60,000 nucleotides of DNA from Bolinopsis microptera (Eukaryota; Ctenophora; Tentaculata; Lobata; Bolinopsidae): assembly GCF_026151205.1 (NCBI RefSeq), contig NC_087072.1, positions 24,767,799-24,827,798 on the forward strand, in the 5' to 3' direction. The notes below the pieces were generated by a model. The model was not told where the DNA came from, did no database searches, and saw only the letters and a program-made list of their open reading frames with translations. Of this stretch, positions 36,601 through 52,100 are shown one piece after another (within the stretch, counting starts at the first letter, position 1; each line of letters starts with the position of its first letter). The position numbers and the translations under genes are program-made.

Positions 36601-39600
36601 CTACTTTTATTACCAATTAAGGCAATGATAGATAAAAACCGCAGGTCCAAATTAATTACACGCATATTATTGAATGTTTCCCAACGACTGATCCTATAAT
36701 GACCTATTGTCATCTCCAGGTGCTAGGGATAGATCGCAGTCAGTACGGTAAGACTCCGCAAGTTAAAGAACGGGTAGATCAGCTGGAGAAACGGTTTGTG
36801 GTGCACGGAGGGGATATAAAGAAGAGAGGAGCGAAGAGATCCCGGGCTGGAGAATGTGCTGATCCGTACTGAGAACTGATACCGGGACACCAAGTCTACC
36901 CAGCAGTGTTATACAATGATAATATGATGTTGAGCATTCTGATCACAACCGAACAGCGCACAATAGGAAGAAACATGAGTTAATTGATGGTGGTTGATAC
37001 TGTGCCAAGACCGTAAGAACTATATTGGTATCCGAGATGTGACTGTCAGCTGCAAGCATGCGTTAAGTGTTCTGACAAGTTGGGGAAGTATTCAAGTGTG
37101 AGCTTTTCCGAAATGACAACTTGCGTACATTAAATTAAATAAATGGTTTGCATTTCGTTAGACAGAATATGTATTATTGGTCGATCTGTCATTGTTTATT
37201 GGATTATTTTTGCGATCTTGAATACCGTGTTTTTATTGTGTGGCGGAGGAAACATACGATTGATATGCAGTAATAATTCCATTCTCTCGCCAAACAATAC
37301 AGCTTTACATACTCCAGCAGCTGCACATCTCAATTCTTTATAAAGCAAATGTTGTAGTACCTTGAGCATGATACACTACCACCTAGTAGGTATCTAATAC
37401 CAATTACCTATAACCTTATTATGGTTCAAACAAAACTATAACGCCCACACAACCCAAGGAAAGAAGCAGAAATGCGGGGGTGGTACACATGAATGGGGAG
37501 GACAAGGACACGCCCTCACATGTGCCGGACACAGCTCGTGATATCAACACTCGCCTCTCATTGGTCCAGCTCACAATATCACGTGATCCACGTTCTCTTG
37601 ATAATACCTTTTACAGCAAAAATTCAAAAAATAGAATGCGCGTTCAGAAAGAACTTTTAAATGAGCAGCGGATTTTTGACCGTATAAGGTATCGAATTGA
37701 GCTGCATTATTGGAGTGCGTAATGGAGAGTTCCGCGATAAAAGGGCAGTATAAAAGCAAGGTGGACATAATCCACAGCAACCGCCTTAATTGGTATAAAT
37801 TGGCAAGACAACTGCCGGTATCAGCATGTCAATTAATCGAACTTTATAGTGACTTTGCCTGCGTTAACAACGATCATGTCGGACATTTTCATTTATACGG
37901 TGATGTGGTATAATGAGGATAGACATGGGGAAATTAAGATAAAGGGGTCGCGTAAATTATTAGGACTAAATTTCGAATAAAAGGAGGTTTTAAAGCAATC
38001 TACCGATATCAGCATTTCTTATAAATCTCTCAAAACAGAGGACTCAATTATATATTAGTATTAATTAAAGAGGCAATTATATATTAGTAATAATTAAAGA
38101 GGCAATAATAAAGGAGGATTAATTAAAGAGGCAATAATAAGGAGGATTAATTAAAGAGGCAATAATAAAGGAGGATTAATTAAAGAGGCAATAATAAAGG
38201 AGGATTAATTAAAGAGGCAATAATAAAGGAGGATTAATTAAAGAGGCAATAATAAAGGAGGATTAATTAAAGAGGCAATAATATAGGAGGTTTAACTCAC
38301 CCGATAATGAGAGTGAGCTCGTGTTGGAAGGTCTTTGAGAGAGACCCGTAAACGGAGTCTTCGCTAATTCGGCACGTGTCCTCACAGTATTCTGAAACAC
38401 AGGGGTGAAACTTCTAACATTATCAAACCAATACAAACGTAGACGTATTGATCTGAAATTATACAGAATTATATACTATATAGCTAAGGAAGCTATATTT
38501 ATATATATATTATATATTATGATATTGTCGCTAGTCATAAACGTTAGGAGATGTATCTTTGTCTGTATCAGGTGGTAGGCAATGTGTCACCTCTTACCAG
38601 ATGTGAGTACCTACCATGCCGACCATTCTTTTGGACGTACCAAACGTTAACGAAACTAATAGGGGCCAACATTTAGGTCGGTCCTTAATATAATGGGGTT
38701 GATAGTTTTCATTTAAGCTCATATCGACAGTCCAATCCAAAAACCCACGAAGCATTTCAAAGATTAACATGATCAGTGCCGCAGAATTAAAGACAATTAA
38801 ATTGTATTATAAACAGAATTGAAATGCTCTTTATTTATTGGTCTTGTTACCCGGCTATAAATGGAAAGTTATCAGACATAGGTAAAGTATCAGTACCTAC
38901 GGTAAGAGTATAGTACCATTTTAACATACATTTAACATTTTAACATACATTTAACATTTTTATTCAGAAAAAGGAACGGTGGGCAGCTCAAACTGTATGC
39001 GGCCGTAATTATGAACGGCCATAATTCATGTAATTGCATGCAATATAAGACAGATTTATCCAATAAGAATTAAGAGCCGTCCATAAAGGAGCAGATAAGA
39101 AACATGATTTCATCTGACCGATATGTTGATACTATATGAGTCTTAAACTTAGGATGTAACTGATTATGTTAGCCTCATTCTAACTTTGAATAACAGTTAC
39201 ATGAATATTAGCAATATATTAGCAGTATATTAGCAGTTCTGACTTACTTTGACTCTTGTTCCTAGAGTCTTCATTGAGCATGAGCTTGGGAACAGTCTTC
39301 TCAACAGTAGTCTGATACATGCTCGACAGGAGTGCCAACTCTTTGTTGACCTGCAAGGAGGGTATAATGTACACTCAATAGTCATAATGTGTGGAATGAG
39401 CAACGGGCATCGCTTATAATAAGCCAGGAAATAAATCATTATGACAAAACAACAAGTCGAGACTGGCGCGCTCTGACGTATTACATTCAAATTATCTAAA
39501 TTGATTTGTTGATCACTATAGCCGCGCACTAAAATGTAAGTATGCAATGCAGGATAATTCAATAAATATTAACATTCCTTACGATGTTGGAGACGTTTTT

Positions 39601-42600
39601 AGCCGTTTCTCTGTAAACATCAGAGCTGGCTGCGCCCGCGTAGATCTTGGTACGTTGCGAGTCTGCTTTGTCGTGCAGCATGTGCATTAACTGTCAAGAG
39701 ATAAGAGTTATTTAGAAATTCTTAATAGTACTATTTAAATCTGCTAATAGCGTAATCATATTTTATACATTATTAATATTTTATACATTGTGTGCATATA
39801 TTTATATTTGATTGTAATTAAAGATTTTAAGGCGTTAGTGCCGAGTAATGCCTCTGGGTAGTGCTCCTCAATCAATCAAAATCACTGAACGAACAAGTGT
39901 TATATTGAAGTAAGCTATGGAAATTAAATGATGGGAAGGTAAGCGAAAGTCAAAATTTATGGTGGCGGAATGAACTTGGAAAAAGAAATGACAGGGAAGA
40001 AGAGCAAAAAAATGTATGATAATTAAATCAGGATTTGTGATCACCTGATAACATTTTTCAGCTTCTTTAAGCAGGTCGAGTCCTTCTTTCTTTTTTCTGA
40101 TGAAAGCCTCTCCTTTTCTACCCTGCGCTTTGGTCAGGTTGTCGTAGAGATTTACGACCGCCTTATCGAGTTGCTGAAATAAAAATAAAGCTGATTATTG
40201 GGCGTCTCCAAATTGAATAAATAGCCAAATAATTTGGTTGAATTGCCCGTAAAATGAATACCTCTTTTTTGCACCTTTAGTAAAGGATAATATCTTATCC
40301 AAGTTCCGTAATAATTCATATATTAATTGTTTCAGTAACCTCAGTAACATCTAAAAGTCTTTCCATAGTGTTCGTCAATCCATCAATAATACTAAATCCT
40401 TTACCTCTATTTCTAAAGTCAAGACAAAATAAGGGGCTTACAAGTACAACAGAATAAAGAATCAGTAATTGTTTTAAATTAAAATTCAATGCACACCAGA
40501 AACAAAAATTTGTTCTTTCAAACTATTGAAACTAAGGCCAACGTGAGTACAAAAAAATGTAAATTTTGATTGCTTTCCCTAATAATTTTGTACCTTGTTC
40601 CTGCGTTGGAACAAATATAGTGAAAAGAGAGGCAACTCAACAAATTATTGATGTTCAAAAATTCTCATCACCACATACTTGCGACAAGGAAATCAAGGAC
40701 ACCTTCCGGAAATCAGCTTGTTTCCTTTGTCGCAACATCGTGAATCGTCATGATAAGTAATTTTGAACATTTCACATGCGACTCGTCAACTACGTTCTTA
40801 TCTGGAAACTTCATGAACTCAAAAAATGCATGCTAACAGTCAGTGGATCATACATTAAATGAAATAAAGTGCGGGCAAGAAATAATGTTGAGGTCAGCAA
40901 TTGTCCATCTTTCATCAACGCCACCAAATTGTTAAGCTGCTTGAAACGGAACGGCACTTGTATTACAATCTGTATTAAAGACAGGTTAGACACAGGAAGA
41001 ACTGCAACTACATAATACGTAGAAAGCTATTACGTGAACTTGGACTCTTGGAATCTTGGCCGATACTTTCGACATTATAATTAGTTTCATGAGCAAACTT
41101 GATTCTCCGGAAATTCTTGGCTAGGTTTGATTAATATTGCGAGAGCTTGACAGAAAGAGTTGTTAAAGGAATCAAGACTAGAGTCATTCCATAACTCCCG
41201 TTCAAATATAACTCCCGTTCAATTTTTGCGAATAAATTATCAATTCCACGAACATTCTCAAAACTTAGCTTTTGATCTTATCAGTACAAAGATGTTTTCT
41301 CTTTGCAGTTGGAGAGGAAGACCGAGATTAAACGAGAAGGGAACGTTTGGAAATACCGCTAAATGTTTGTTAAATTCTTTAGAAATATGGTAGACTTTTC
41401 TTAAGTAGTTTTGCGCTCATATCTGAACATACGCAGTTTTGAGTATAGTATGCCATAATCAGTATTCACTCAACAATTTATGTCAAATCTGCAAAAAGAT
41501 TTCTTTTGATTCATCCAAATTTTGGTGCGGTCAGGTTATGTAGATTGTATCTTAATAGATATTCTTGTTGGCGGTGAAGTTATACAAAAAATGGTTACAA
41601 CGCATGAACATTCAATTACAGCAGATAACGCTCATATAACATACTATAAAAGCGCTTATACGTGATATTGCATCTTGTTATACTCGAGTACCAGCAAGGA
41701 CAGAGGCGTGCCAAGCTCCACAACCCAAATACCACTAATGATCAACAGAAACAAAACACAATTACATACATCGTATTGTATGATGCAAAATTTACGGCCG
41801 TAAATCTGAGTCTGCGAACTTTATAAGTATGCACATTAATTAAGTATATGGCATATGCGTCATTTACTGTTTGCTGACTTAATTTGTGCAATTTTGACGA
41901 AAATTGCACAATTAATTGTTGCACAAATTTATAGATATAACGAATAACATGCAGGATATTGCATCTTGTTATACTCGAGTACCAGCTAAGAAAGAGGCGT
42001 GCGAAGCTCCACAACCCAAATAACAACTCCACAACCCAAATAACAGCTCCACAACCCAAATAACAGCTCCACAACCCTAATAACAGCTCCACAACCCAAA
42101 TAACAGCTCCACAACCCTAATAACAGCTCCACAACCCAAATAACAGCTCCACAACCCAAATAACAGCTCCACAACCCTAATAACAGCGCCACAACCCAAA
42201 TAACAGCTCCACAACCCTAATAACAGCTCCACAACCCTAATAACAGCTCCACAACCCAAATAACAGCTCCACAACCCTAATAACAGCTCCACAACCCAAA
42301 TAACAGCTCCACAACCCAAATAACAGCTCCACAACCCTAATAACAGCTCCACAACCCAAATAACAGCTCCACAACCCTAATAACAGCTCCACAACCCTAA
42401 TAACAGCTCCACAACCCAAATAACAGCTCCACAACCCTAATAACAGCTCCACAACCCAAATAACAGCTCCACAACCCTAATAACAGCTCCACAACCCAAA
42501 TAACAGCTCCACAACCCAAATAACAGCTCCACAACCCTAATAACAGCTCCACAACCCAAATAACAGCTCCACAACCCTAATAACAGCTCCACAACCCAAA

Positions 42601-45600
42601 TAACAGCTCCACAACCCTAATAACAGCTCCACAACCCAAATAACAGCTCCACAACCCAAATAACAGCTCCACAACCCAAATAACAGCTCCACAACCCAAA
42701 TAACAGCTCCACAACCCTAATAACAGCTCCACAACCCAAATAACAGCTCCACAACCAAAATAACAGCTCCACAACCAAAATAACAGCTCCACAACCAAAA
42801 TAACAGCTCCACAACCCTAATAACAGCTCCACAACCCAAATAACAGCTCCACAACCCAAATAACAGCTCCACAACCCTAATAACAGCTCCACAACCCAAA
42901 TAACAGCTCCACAACCAAAATAACAGCTCCACAACCCAAATAACAGCTCCACAACCAAAATAACAGCTCCACAACCAAAATACCTGCCACAAGGTTAGTG
43001 GTTAGTGGCCAGGGACACTGATATATTAATATTACAGATGGTCTATATTACTAATATACACCACCTGTTGACACACCTCCAATATTTAACCTAAACAATA
43101 ATGTGACTATGAAATTTGAAACCTAACACCTTCATCCCGATAGTATAACTGAGGACAATGTTCATGATGAAATGACCGTCAATGGATTGGTAACGTCCTG
43201 TGAGCTATATCAGACACGTTACGCTGAGATGATAGAAAATGCGGAAGTAATACAGGTCTGCAGTTTTTAAGAGTCAGTTATACTCGGTAGTTGTCGGTCT
43301 TCACCAGGCGGCAGTAACGCATAATAATAATATGGGTGCAAATAGTTGAACCTACAATTTTGTTATACATAATAAATATTAGCGCTGTTATATTACAGTT
43401 CACCAACAAAGTGATTTCAGATAAATCATAAAATGCTTGTTAAATTTGTCGAAATATTTAACTTTATTAGTTACACACGATGATTTGACATTATCATTCT
43501 AAACTGTTTTGACCAATTTCGCGTATAAACATTTATCTCGGTCGTTAGATTAGGTAAGCTTATTCATATTGACTATATTGTTGTCAATGTTATTTACTCC
43601 TGTTGTTTACCCAGGACTGGGAGTTTGGAGGTATAGCCTATACTTAATCTTATAAGATCCATATCAAAATAAAAACCTTACGGTCATAACCTCGAACAAG
43701 AGTCAGTACGTAGGACAAGAGTCAGTACCTAGAACAAGAGTCAGTACCTAGAACAAGAGTCATTACCTCGAACAAGAGTCAGTACCTAGAACAAGAGTCA
43801 GTACCTAGAACAAGAGTCAGTACCTAGAACAAGAGTCAGTACCTAGAACAAGGGTCAGTATCTAAATCAAGAGTCAGTACCTAGAACAAGGGTCAGTACC
43901 TAGAACAAGAGTCAGTACCTAGAACAAGAGTCAGTACCTAGAACAAGAGTCAGTACCTAGAACAAGAGTCAGTACCTAGAACAAGAGTCAGTACCTAGAA
44001 CAAGAGTCAGTACCTAGAACAAGAGTCAGTACCTAGAACAAGAGTCAGTACCTAGAACAAGAGTCAGTACCTCGAACAAGAGTCAGTACCTAGAACAAGA
44101 GTCAGTACCTAGAACAAGGGTTGGTACCTAGAACAAGAGTCAGTACCTAGAACAAGAGTCAGTACCTAGAACAAGAGTCAGTACCTAGAACAAGAGTCAG
44201 TACCTAGAACAAGAGTCAGTACCTAGAACAAGAGTCAGTACCTAGAACAAGAGTCAGTACCTAGAACAAGAGTCAGTACCTCGAACAAGGGTCAGTACCT
44301 AGAACAAGAGTCAGTACCTAGAACAAGAGTCAGTACCTAGAACAAGAGTCAGTACCTAGAACAAGAGTCAGTACCTAGAACAAGAGTCAGTACCTAGAAC
44401 AAGAGTCAGTACCTAGAACAAGAGTCAGTACCTAGAACAAGAGTCAGTACCTAGAACAAGAGTCAGTACCTAGAACAAGAGTCAGTACCTAGAACAAGAG
44501 TCAGTACCTAGAACAAGAGTCAAGTAAAAATATGAGATTATTATGTACTCATAATTCAGACAACCTGAGCACTCGGTAAATGGTAAATAGTAAAACAACA
44601 AAACGTAATCATCTTCTTCCTATCTACTAATAATAATATGTTGTTGTACAATATATCACTTAGTTGTACAAATAAAACGTGCCTAGATCAGTGTACCAGT
44701 GTAGGTACCATGTAAACATGCAGAATGTATTAGCAGGTCATTGCATGCTCATTGATCTGACGTAGTTACAAAGTAGTAAGGCTAGATATTTATTATTTAA
44801 GTTAGCAATATTTCTATATTGCCTAGTGGTGGCATTTTTACGATATGTATAAAGTTTGAAGAAAAAAAATCTTCGTCGACGGACGATCAAGTTGAACTGC
44901 CAGTGATGAAACAATAGACAAAAGTCACAAATTAACATGCCAATAGAAAATATTTATATACATATATATAATTCAGATTCAAGTGGTTTGCCCGAACTCT
45001 GGAGATTCAAGTTCACTTTTCTATACTCAAAACTTATGACAGACTTTGAATCCGGAAAAATGATTTTCTTATGTATGATTTCCTAATATGAACTAAACAT
45101 GAAAAGTAATGAAATAACTCTACATCAAAACTGCTCCCTTAAAATTCTGCAGAATAGGTATAATATTACAAGGAAAGCCCGGCAAAAACACGTTACATCA
45201 TTTAATTATGGAGCTTTCATTCCATAAGCTTTGATACAACGGTTACAAGTATACCAATGTGCGAAAACTGGATTGTGGGTATGTTGATGAATACACAAGT
45301 AGTGTATCGAGTTTCTTGCAACTCCCCAGTCCAGGAATAACAGCATACCTCGCTGAACGATCCAGGTGTGCGATATTTGATCCTCGAATGTCTCATCCCA
45401 CTACTTTTTACCCCCTAATACTGAGCATTTAACACGCACGTCCCACACGTACATCTAACCATGATCCTTAATTAATCCCCAAACCTAACCATAACACTAA
45501 CTCAAACCCTGACTCAACAACCTTGACACCTTGTTTACAAATGGTATGATGTGAACATTTTGGAGCATTAAAACTTAAAAGCACTCTTTCGTGTCAAAAT

Positions 45601-46098
45601 TGATGATATGGAGATTTTTACCTGTTAAAAATTGATGAAAAAAATGGGCGTGGCAGGAGCCGGTGGTTTCGGTTGGAGTTGAAGCTTGAAAAGTTTTTGG
45701 TAGTTATTTTATTTGGCCTTAGGCACAACAGATAAGCCTATATAAATTTCAGTTTGATGATATTTTAGTTTTATGAACCGGGCTAATGTCGAGGGGTGAA
45801 ATTATCAGCCATCTCCCAGTGCGTTGTACATTCGTCCCAAACATAACACAATTTAAGGACAAAACACAAAAATGTTGAAAGCGAAAAGATAACAAGGTAA
45901 GACAGGAAGACAACGAGAATTAAACTGTAATGACTATTACTAATTAAGCACTTAAGCAATAAGCATGTTATTGCTACCAATGACTTTCATAAGTAAAGCC
46001 ATCACCATGTGAACACCACTCGTCACTAGTCACTACCTCGTCATGTTTACTCATAACAAGGTTACACAAGGTTACTCATAACAAGGTTATTACTAGGT

Positions 46099-46131
<33 letters not shown>

Positions 46132-49100
46132 ACTAGTAACAAACACGGTAGGATGGACAATTAATGTAAAATTGGAGAGTAGCCCCAACAGCCACGATTG
46201 GGTGTAGCAAGTGTAAAAATAACAAGTTAATGAGGTTGCTGCAGTGGGGAGATGGGAGCTGGTGTCAAGTGTCACTTTCCAGATACTTCCAATCATGTCA
46301 CGTGACTATACTAAGTACCTTATACCTCTAAACTTCCTGCTAGTATAAAAACAAGGGGTCTACGCTGACTCAGAAGGCAATTCAAAGTGCAGATAAAGCA
46401 AATACTTTTGTTTTCTCATATGAAGTTGGTCTTTGAGCTAAGAATGTTGTAACTTGTAACTGACACCCTCCTCCTATTTTATGTGTATTATTATCACCTC
46501 AAGCAGTACTTCATCACACAAAATACACAGTCCACACTTTACAGTCGCTTTTGGGCTATGGAAATTGCTTTGTTTGAGTTCATATATTAGAACGCAATGA
46601 AACTACCGGACCACGATGTATGGGGACTTGCCATGGCAACATCAAAATAGTTCCCTGCAATCGCTGCTTCCTTAAAGCAACAAGAAAGATAATCACAACC
46701 TGTTACAATATGAATCTTAAATATCACAATCATGATTTTTACTGCAACGAAGAAGGACATATGATTATACAATTATGTAATGTCAAATAAAGATGTACAA
46801 TATAATACACAAACCGAAAACAACATATTGTAGAGACGGAGAGAGAACTAATATATATACACAAGGTAGACCACATCTGGCTACGTAATGAGTATGATCA
46901 GCTTAACTCCACAACAATTGGATTAATTACATCCGAGTGTATAATTGGATTGATTAATTAATTAATTAACCCCACATTACATGAGTTCCTACCTTCAAAG
47001 TACTCTTCTTCATATTCCTACCCAACAGACAGCACGCACGCAAGGTAAACCAGAAATTGAACACTACCGAGAACTCGTTGAAATCCGAGATGAGACCCGT
47101 TCAAATAGGCATTATACAGGGAGTTGTGTGGTGGGAGGCGGGTAACATGATCTGTTTGGGGGTCTGGCCGGGTCAGCATATTTAGAGAATGTGTTTTATA
47201 ATGTAGCCCAGCTGGGTGGTTGTTATGAGGGCTGCAGGTAACAAGAGTCGTGTGTTTGTGAGAGTCAGGGTGTAGTGACCCGTGACTGGTGTGTCACGGC
47301 TGACCAGCTGTTGTTGTTGTCAGGAAGGAGTTGGTGTTACCGTGACTTAATTACCAGGTGAAATGAACACTTTATATGGTACGTGTTTGGAGACAGAATA
47401 TCAAGAGATGGTGAAAACAGTGTTTTAACATCTGTAAAAAGCAAAAGCGGGAAAAAGTGTTTCGTACCATCTAATCAGAAAATCGCGCAGAATGTTGAGA
47501 ATAGTCTACCGGTTTATTTACCGGTCACCCACAGAGGTAACATATAGGTGCGGTGGGTGCGGAATCGCACTATTGATATGTTTGGGGACCGGTTTTTGGT
47601 AAAAATATATAGTATGTACCACACTTTTTCACACCATCGGCGGTTATTCGTTCTATAATGATTAGGGTCAAACGTTTTTCATGACGTAACATCGAAAAGA
47701 AGAACTACTATTTAAAATCAGGAAAGAAAAAAACATATAGAATACAATTTTCCTTCCCAGAAAGTTCATTATTATTATTATCTGATGGCAAGTTGATAAT
47801 GCAGCGATAAAAAAACAAGGGTGAATTAAATCTTGGCGAATGTATAACTAATCAAGCTAGAACGTAATTCATGGCGCTCAACAGATTGAAATTTAGTCAC
47901 TTATTCACGATTAGATATAATATCATAGTTATAGGTATAGTTAGATGATATTATAGTATTATAGTTTGGAATCTAATGTTGTAAAGTTACAATATTGAAT
48001 ATTCTGCCTCTATTATGCCCACAACCAGAGCTCAACTAGCCCCAGTTATCCTGCCCATATAATCGCAAAAACTTCTATGAGGATATAATGCTAGATTTAT
48101 ACATCTTGAATTGTCAGGAAACTCAGTGTAAGAAATTAACCTTGCAAGTTATTTGTTGTGTAAAACTCATGAATCGTGTGCGGCAACGTTATATACTACG
48201 CTATTGAATAATCCAACCCGAGAGTGCCTAAAGGCTCAAAATTTGGCGAAATAAATAGTTGCAATTTTGAATAATTGACTGGAAAGCAAAACTCACATAA
48301 TATTTTAAATCGTTGCATTTTCAGATAAATAGCTGAAAAGCAAAAACTCGCTCTCAGTGACTTACCAGATTCTCAGAAGAGTTGAGGATAAAGTATTGTT
48401 GATGAAGGAGCAGGTCACCTCCTGCAATATCTGGTGAATTGTTCTTCTCTACGACACTGGTCATCTGCAAATGGTACGCGGTAAAAAAGTTATTAAGACT
48501 CCATATTTTAGGATGAACTAGAGGTTAACATCCTGATAACGGTTAATTACTGGTCTGGCAAGGTAACCAGTAGCTGCAGGAGTGATGTAACTGAGTTGGG
48601 AGAAATTCTGAGGTATAAATAAATCATGTGAAAGATAAGGAGTAGATTAAGGATGTGTTCAGGGTGATGTCTGGTTTAGGGCTCGGATTAACAGAGGCGA
48701 TGAACAATAATACTCAAAAGAAGGTATGATTATGGATCGTAAAAATAAGAAGGTCCTAATGAGTCTTTAAAGTTATAAACTAGTTTCTTTTAGTTTTGTA
48801 AGAAAATAGCTGCTGTGGAAGAAATAAAAAGTTACAGTTTTTAAACTGTAAGAAGAACAACTACATATTAAATTGATGGAAACAGTCTGCTCCGAGGACC
48901 GCTGTTCAAGACAAAGTGCAAGGCCGAAAGTTAAAGTTAATTAATTTGGCTAGCTTAGATGAAATCACAGAAGGACTGACTTAGGAACAAAAGTAAGACG
49001 TGTTTCCAACCACACTATTGTGCACACTGCACCTGGTACCCCAGTTTGAGGACTCTCTCGAGTCCCTATGTATCAAGTATCAACGGTTGAGATGTGCCTG

Positions 49101-52100
49101 CGTCTTAAAGGTTGAGGCGCGGAGACAGATTGAAGGCAAGGTCGTAGAGACATGAGACATTGACTAAACTCAACCTTTTAAGCACAGAAATATTTTACCA
49201 ACTTACGTCCATGGTCCTATCTAGACGTTTTAAGGCAAAAAACGGCAACTTTAAGAATTTTGCCTGTTTAAGCACTTCCAAAGTATATAGTATATAATAT
49301 ATATAATTATACAGTATACACTTTCATCGGTTCTGTTAGACTACGGTAGTACACACACATTGTAAGAATGCCAGAGACTAAGTTTCCAAATTTTCTACTG
49401 GATTGGAAACCTAACTATGGAAAGCGGTCACGAGGGAGACCCCGAAACGGTTGGATGGCCTGTGTACTCGAGGATGCTGCTAACTTTACAGGTGTTGACA
49501 ACATCAATCGATATACAGTACGTCAGTTAGCATTGAACCAAGTGGAATGATGGAACCTGTTACGTCGTACAAGGGATGTGTTTGATACAGGCCACTCCAA
49601 CGACTAGGTGGAGACCTCTTCATGTAGCATGTGTGCGTAGCTTAGATGACTGGTTTTATTAAAAATGTTGTAGTTGAAGATGTCAACTGATAAAGTAGTT
49701 AAGTGAGGTATTGTCTAGGATAAGACCAATTAGTGTTTATTTTATGATTTGTAATTAGAGTTTTTGTCTAATTACTTTTTGTTGAAAAGCAATTAAGAGG
49801 AAATCAGCGATTTATGTTTCAAAAACCATATTTTATTTATTTGTCCTTAACTTACGTTTGGATGGTCACTAGGCTCGGTAAGCTGATTCAGACAGTTTCT
49901 AATATGTTTCACATTGCCGGATATCACTCTATCACTTTTCAACAATCTCTCGACCTTCCCCACCATCCAACTGACATCCCTCTCTCTTTTTGATGTCTTC
50001 ACATCACTCAAGTAGGATTTCACAGGATATGCAGTGATCAAAGAGTCTCGTGACCCAAAAAGAGAAGCAGGAGCGGTAAGGAATTCTTCCTCAGAGTGAG
50101 AGTCCATATACGAGAGGGAGTTTACAGCATAGCGTGGGTTTACATACCGAGAGCAACAAAAATGGTTATTGAGACAAAGACCATCACCACAAATATCGTC
50201 TTCAGTTCCAGATATAAAAAAATCAATGGCTTCCCCCGCGGTTTCATGATCGGACACGTTTGAGAGAGATTCTAAGTCAGAGAACTCCAGTTTATAAACA
50301 CAATTATGATCTGATTCTGGAGCGAGGAAGGATCCTTCATGATGAGTAGTAATTCGTCCGCTATCTAGCAACTGATCCTTCGCATGATCCTCCGTTTCAC
50401 GCTCTTTTAGGTTAGAACCACGCCGAGGATCGTCTCCAGTCATATCGGAGGTTAAAATATCCGGAGCAGAAGCAGGGTAACCGTCTAAGGAATATTGGTA
50501 AGCATACGAAGGTGCCACCTCCGATCCTACAACATGAATATCAAGTGAAGTAGAAACACCATCTAACGAGGTAGAGATGTAGCGGGAAGGAGGTATCGTG
50601 TTTCGCAGATCATCAAGTGAGAGCGTAGTGACCTCCTCCGCAAAAACAGTGATCAGATCATCATGCAGCTCACTGCCCTGAGTGGAAGAAGGAGGGTAGC
50701 TGGACACGACACTGTTCGACCTTGTCATGGATAATATCTCGGTCAACATGTCCCGTATCTCGTTAACACTCTCCAGGAGGGTCGAGTCTTGGATCCTCCC
50801 GTGGGAGCCACCACTTGATGATCTCACAGAATGTGATTCAGACATTGTTAGAATACAAGGTTGAGATGCAAGGAAAACGTTATCAGCTCGAGTAGAATGT
50901 GCAGACTACTCCGGGCCTCATGTTACAAGCAGCGGTATTTGTTTCGGCTAACGAACCGCAACAGAGTGGCTATACAGTTTACCTGCGGCTAAAGTATCGG
51001 TCATTGCTCTTTCAGTGCGGTACAATTTTAATGTTAGGGACTAGGGTTATAGTACATTATACCTTATCTACATGAGGGGTGTTGTTAACTACTTATTATC
51101 TTATCGGCTACAATTAGGGCGGCTTTAACAGCTGCATTATTGCGCCCATACCTTTTAGCAGCGCGCATTTTTCACAATCAACAATTTCAAACTTTTGATA
51201 AAAGTATGTGCTGCAACTATGCTGCGTACATTTACTAAACACATTGAAGAGATTAATTATGATTAAATAATTTGTGCACAATATAATAACATCATGTTGC
51301 AAACATGTATTTGGAAATTGTCATTAATCATCGGCTAGAAAGGCACCATTTCTTAATTCTTATAGGTGGATCCGGCTGTGATTAAGAGATTAAAAGCCAA
51401 ATTATCAAATATTTGTCAAAATTTACCACTCGCTATTTTAAGAGAGGCTGCATTAAGTCTGTAAATAAAATGCGAGGAAGATAGGACGAATTGAAGTGAG
51501 ATTGTAACGATACGAAATAACGACGAATAGACAATTATAAAATATGTACACTGTTTCGATAGGGTGATATCTAGACAGCAACTAACCTTATTAATACAAG
51601 AAGCGATCTCATTCGATCTTGAAGAGGAACCTATATCTTGATAAGGATATACCAAACTTTGGAGGGTGGTGTTTCTGTGGAAGGATTGGTAATTTAAAAT
51701 CCGCATTCCACAGAAATTTAATTTAATTTAAAATCTGCATTCCACAGAAATCATTTCTTACTTCTGTCAGTGCAAGCTGGATTGCTGTTTTACAAAGTAA
51801 TCAACATTTGCTGATCTGTATCATTATTAATTACTAAATATAGACTCACAGAGAGAAAGCTGCTGCTAGATCTTTAAACCCTTGAAGAGATATCTGGTTG
51901 TTATCTAGGGCTATCTTCCTAAAACAAAATTACTGATGATCAATTTAAATTAATCAATCTATTAACTTAACAACAAGTAAGCACAACAATTTGGCGCACG
52001 TAAACTAACTAAACTAACATTCCTGAATAAAAACACAAGCAGGAAACGAGTAAAGCGATACTCAGTCTCCGCTACACGATACCCAGTCTCCGCTACACGA

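Larger units (their letters stand above)
40174..48365. other. 8.2-kb CARMIL intron made largely of arrays
   Basis: Outside the 20-bp, 19-bp and TAC arrays no coding signal is convincing. A 25-nt minus segment at 46993-47017 with acceptor and donor-like ends breaks the frame if included and was left out. Confidence 0.5.

Noticed and set aside
41998-42980. CCCTAA variants in the 20-bp array as an interstitial telomere
   Set aside because: CCCTAA occurs once per 20-bp unit and never in tandem.
41742-42992. Hydrophobic minus-strand frames (LLFGLWSCYLGCGAVIWVVE) that look like membrane proteins
   Set aside because: Produced by a 20-bp array read through all frames in 60-bp cycles; several staggered frames are equally open.
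43683-44523. CRISPR-like regular repeat
   Set aside because: Units are directly adjacent with no spacers, and the genome is eukaryotic.
46993-47017. 25-nt micro-exon EYEEEYFE on the minus strand
   Set aside because: Including it between exons 6 and 7 gives an immediate stop (G|CA ACT CGA TAA).
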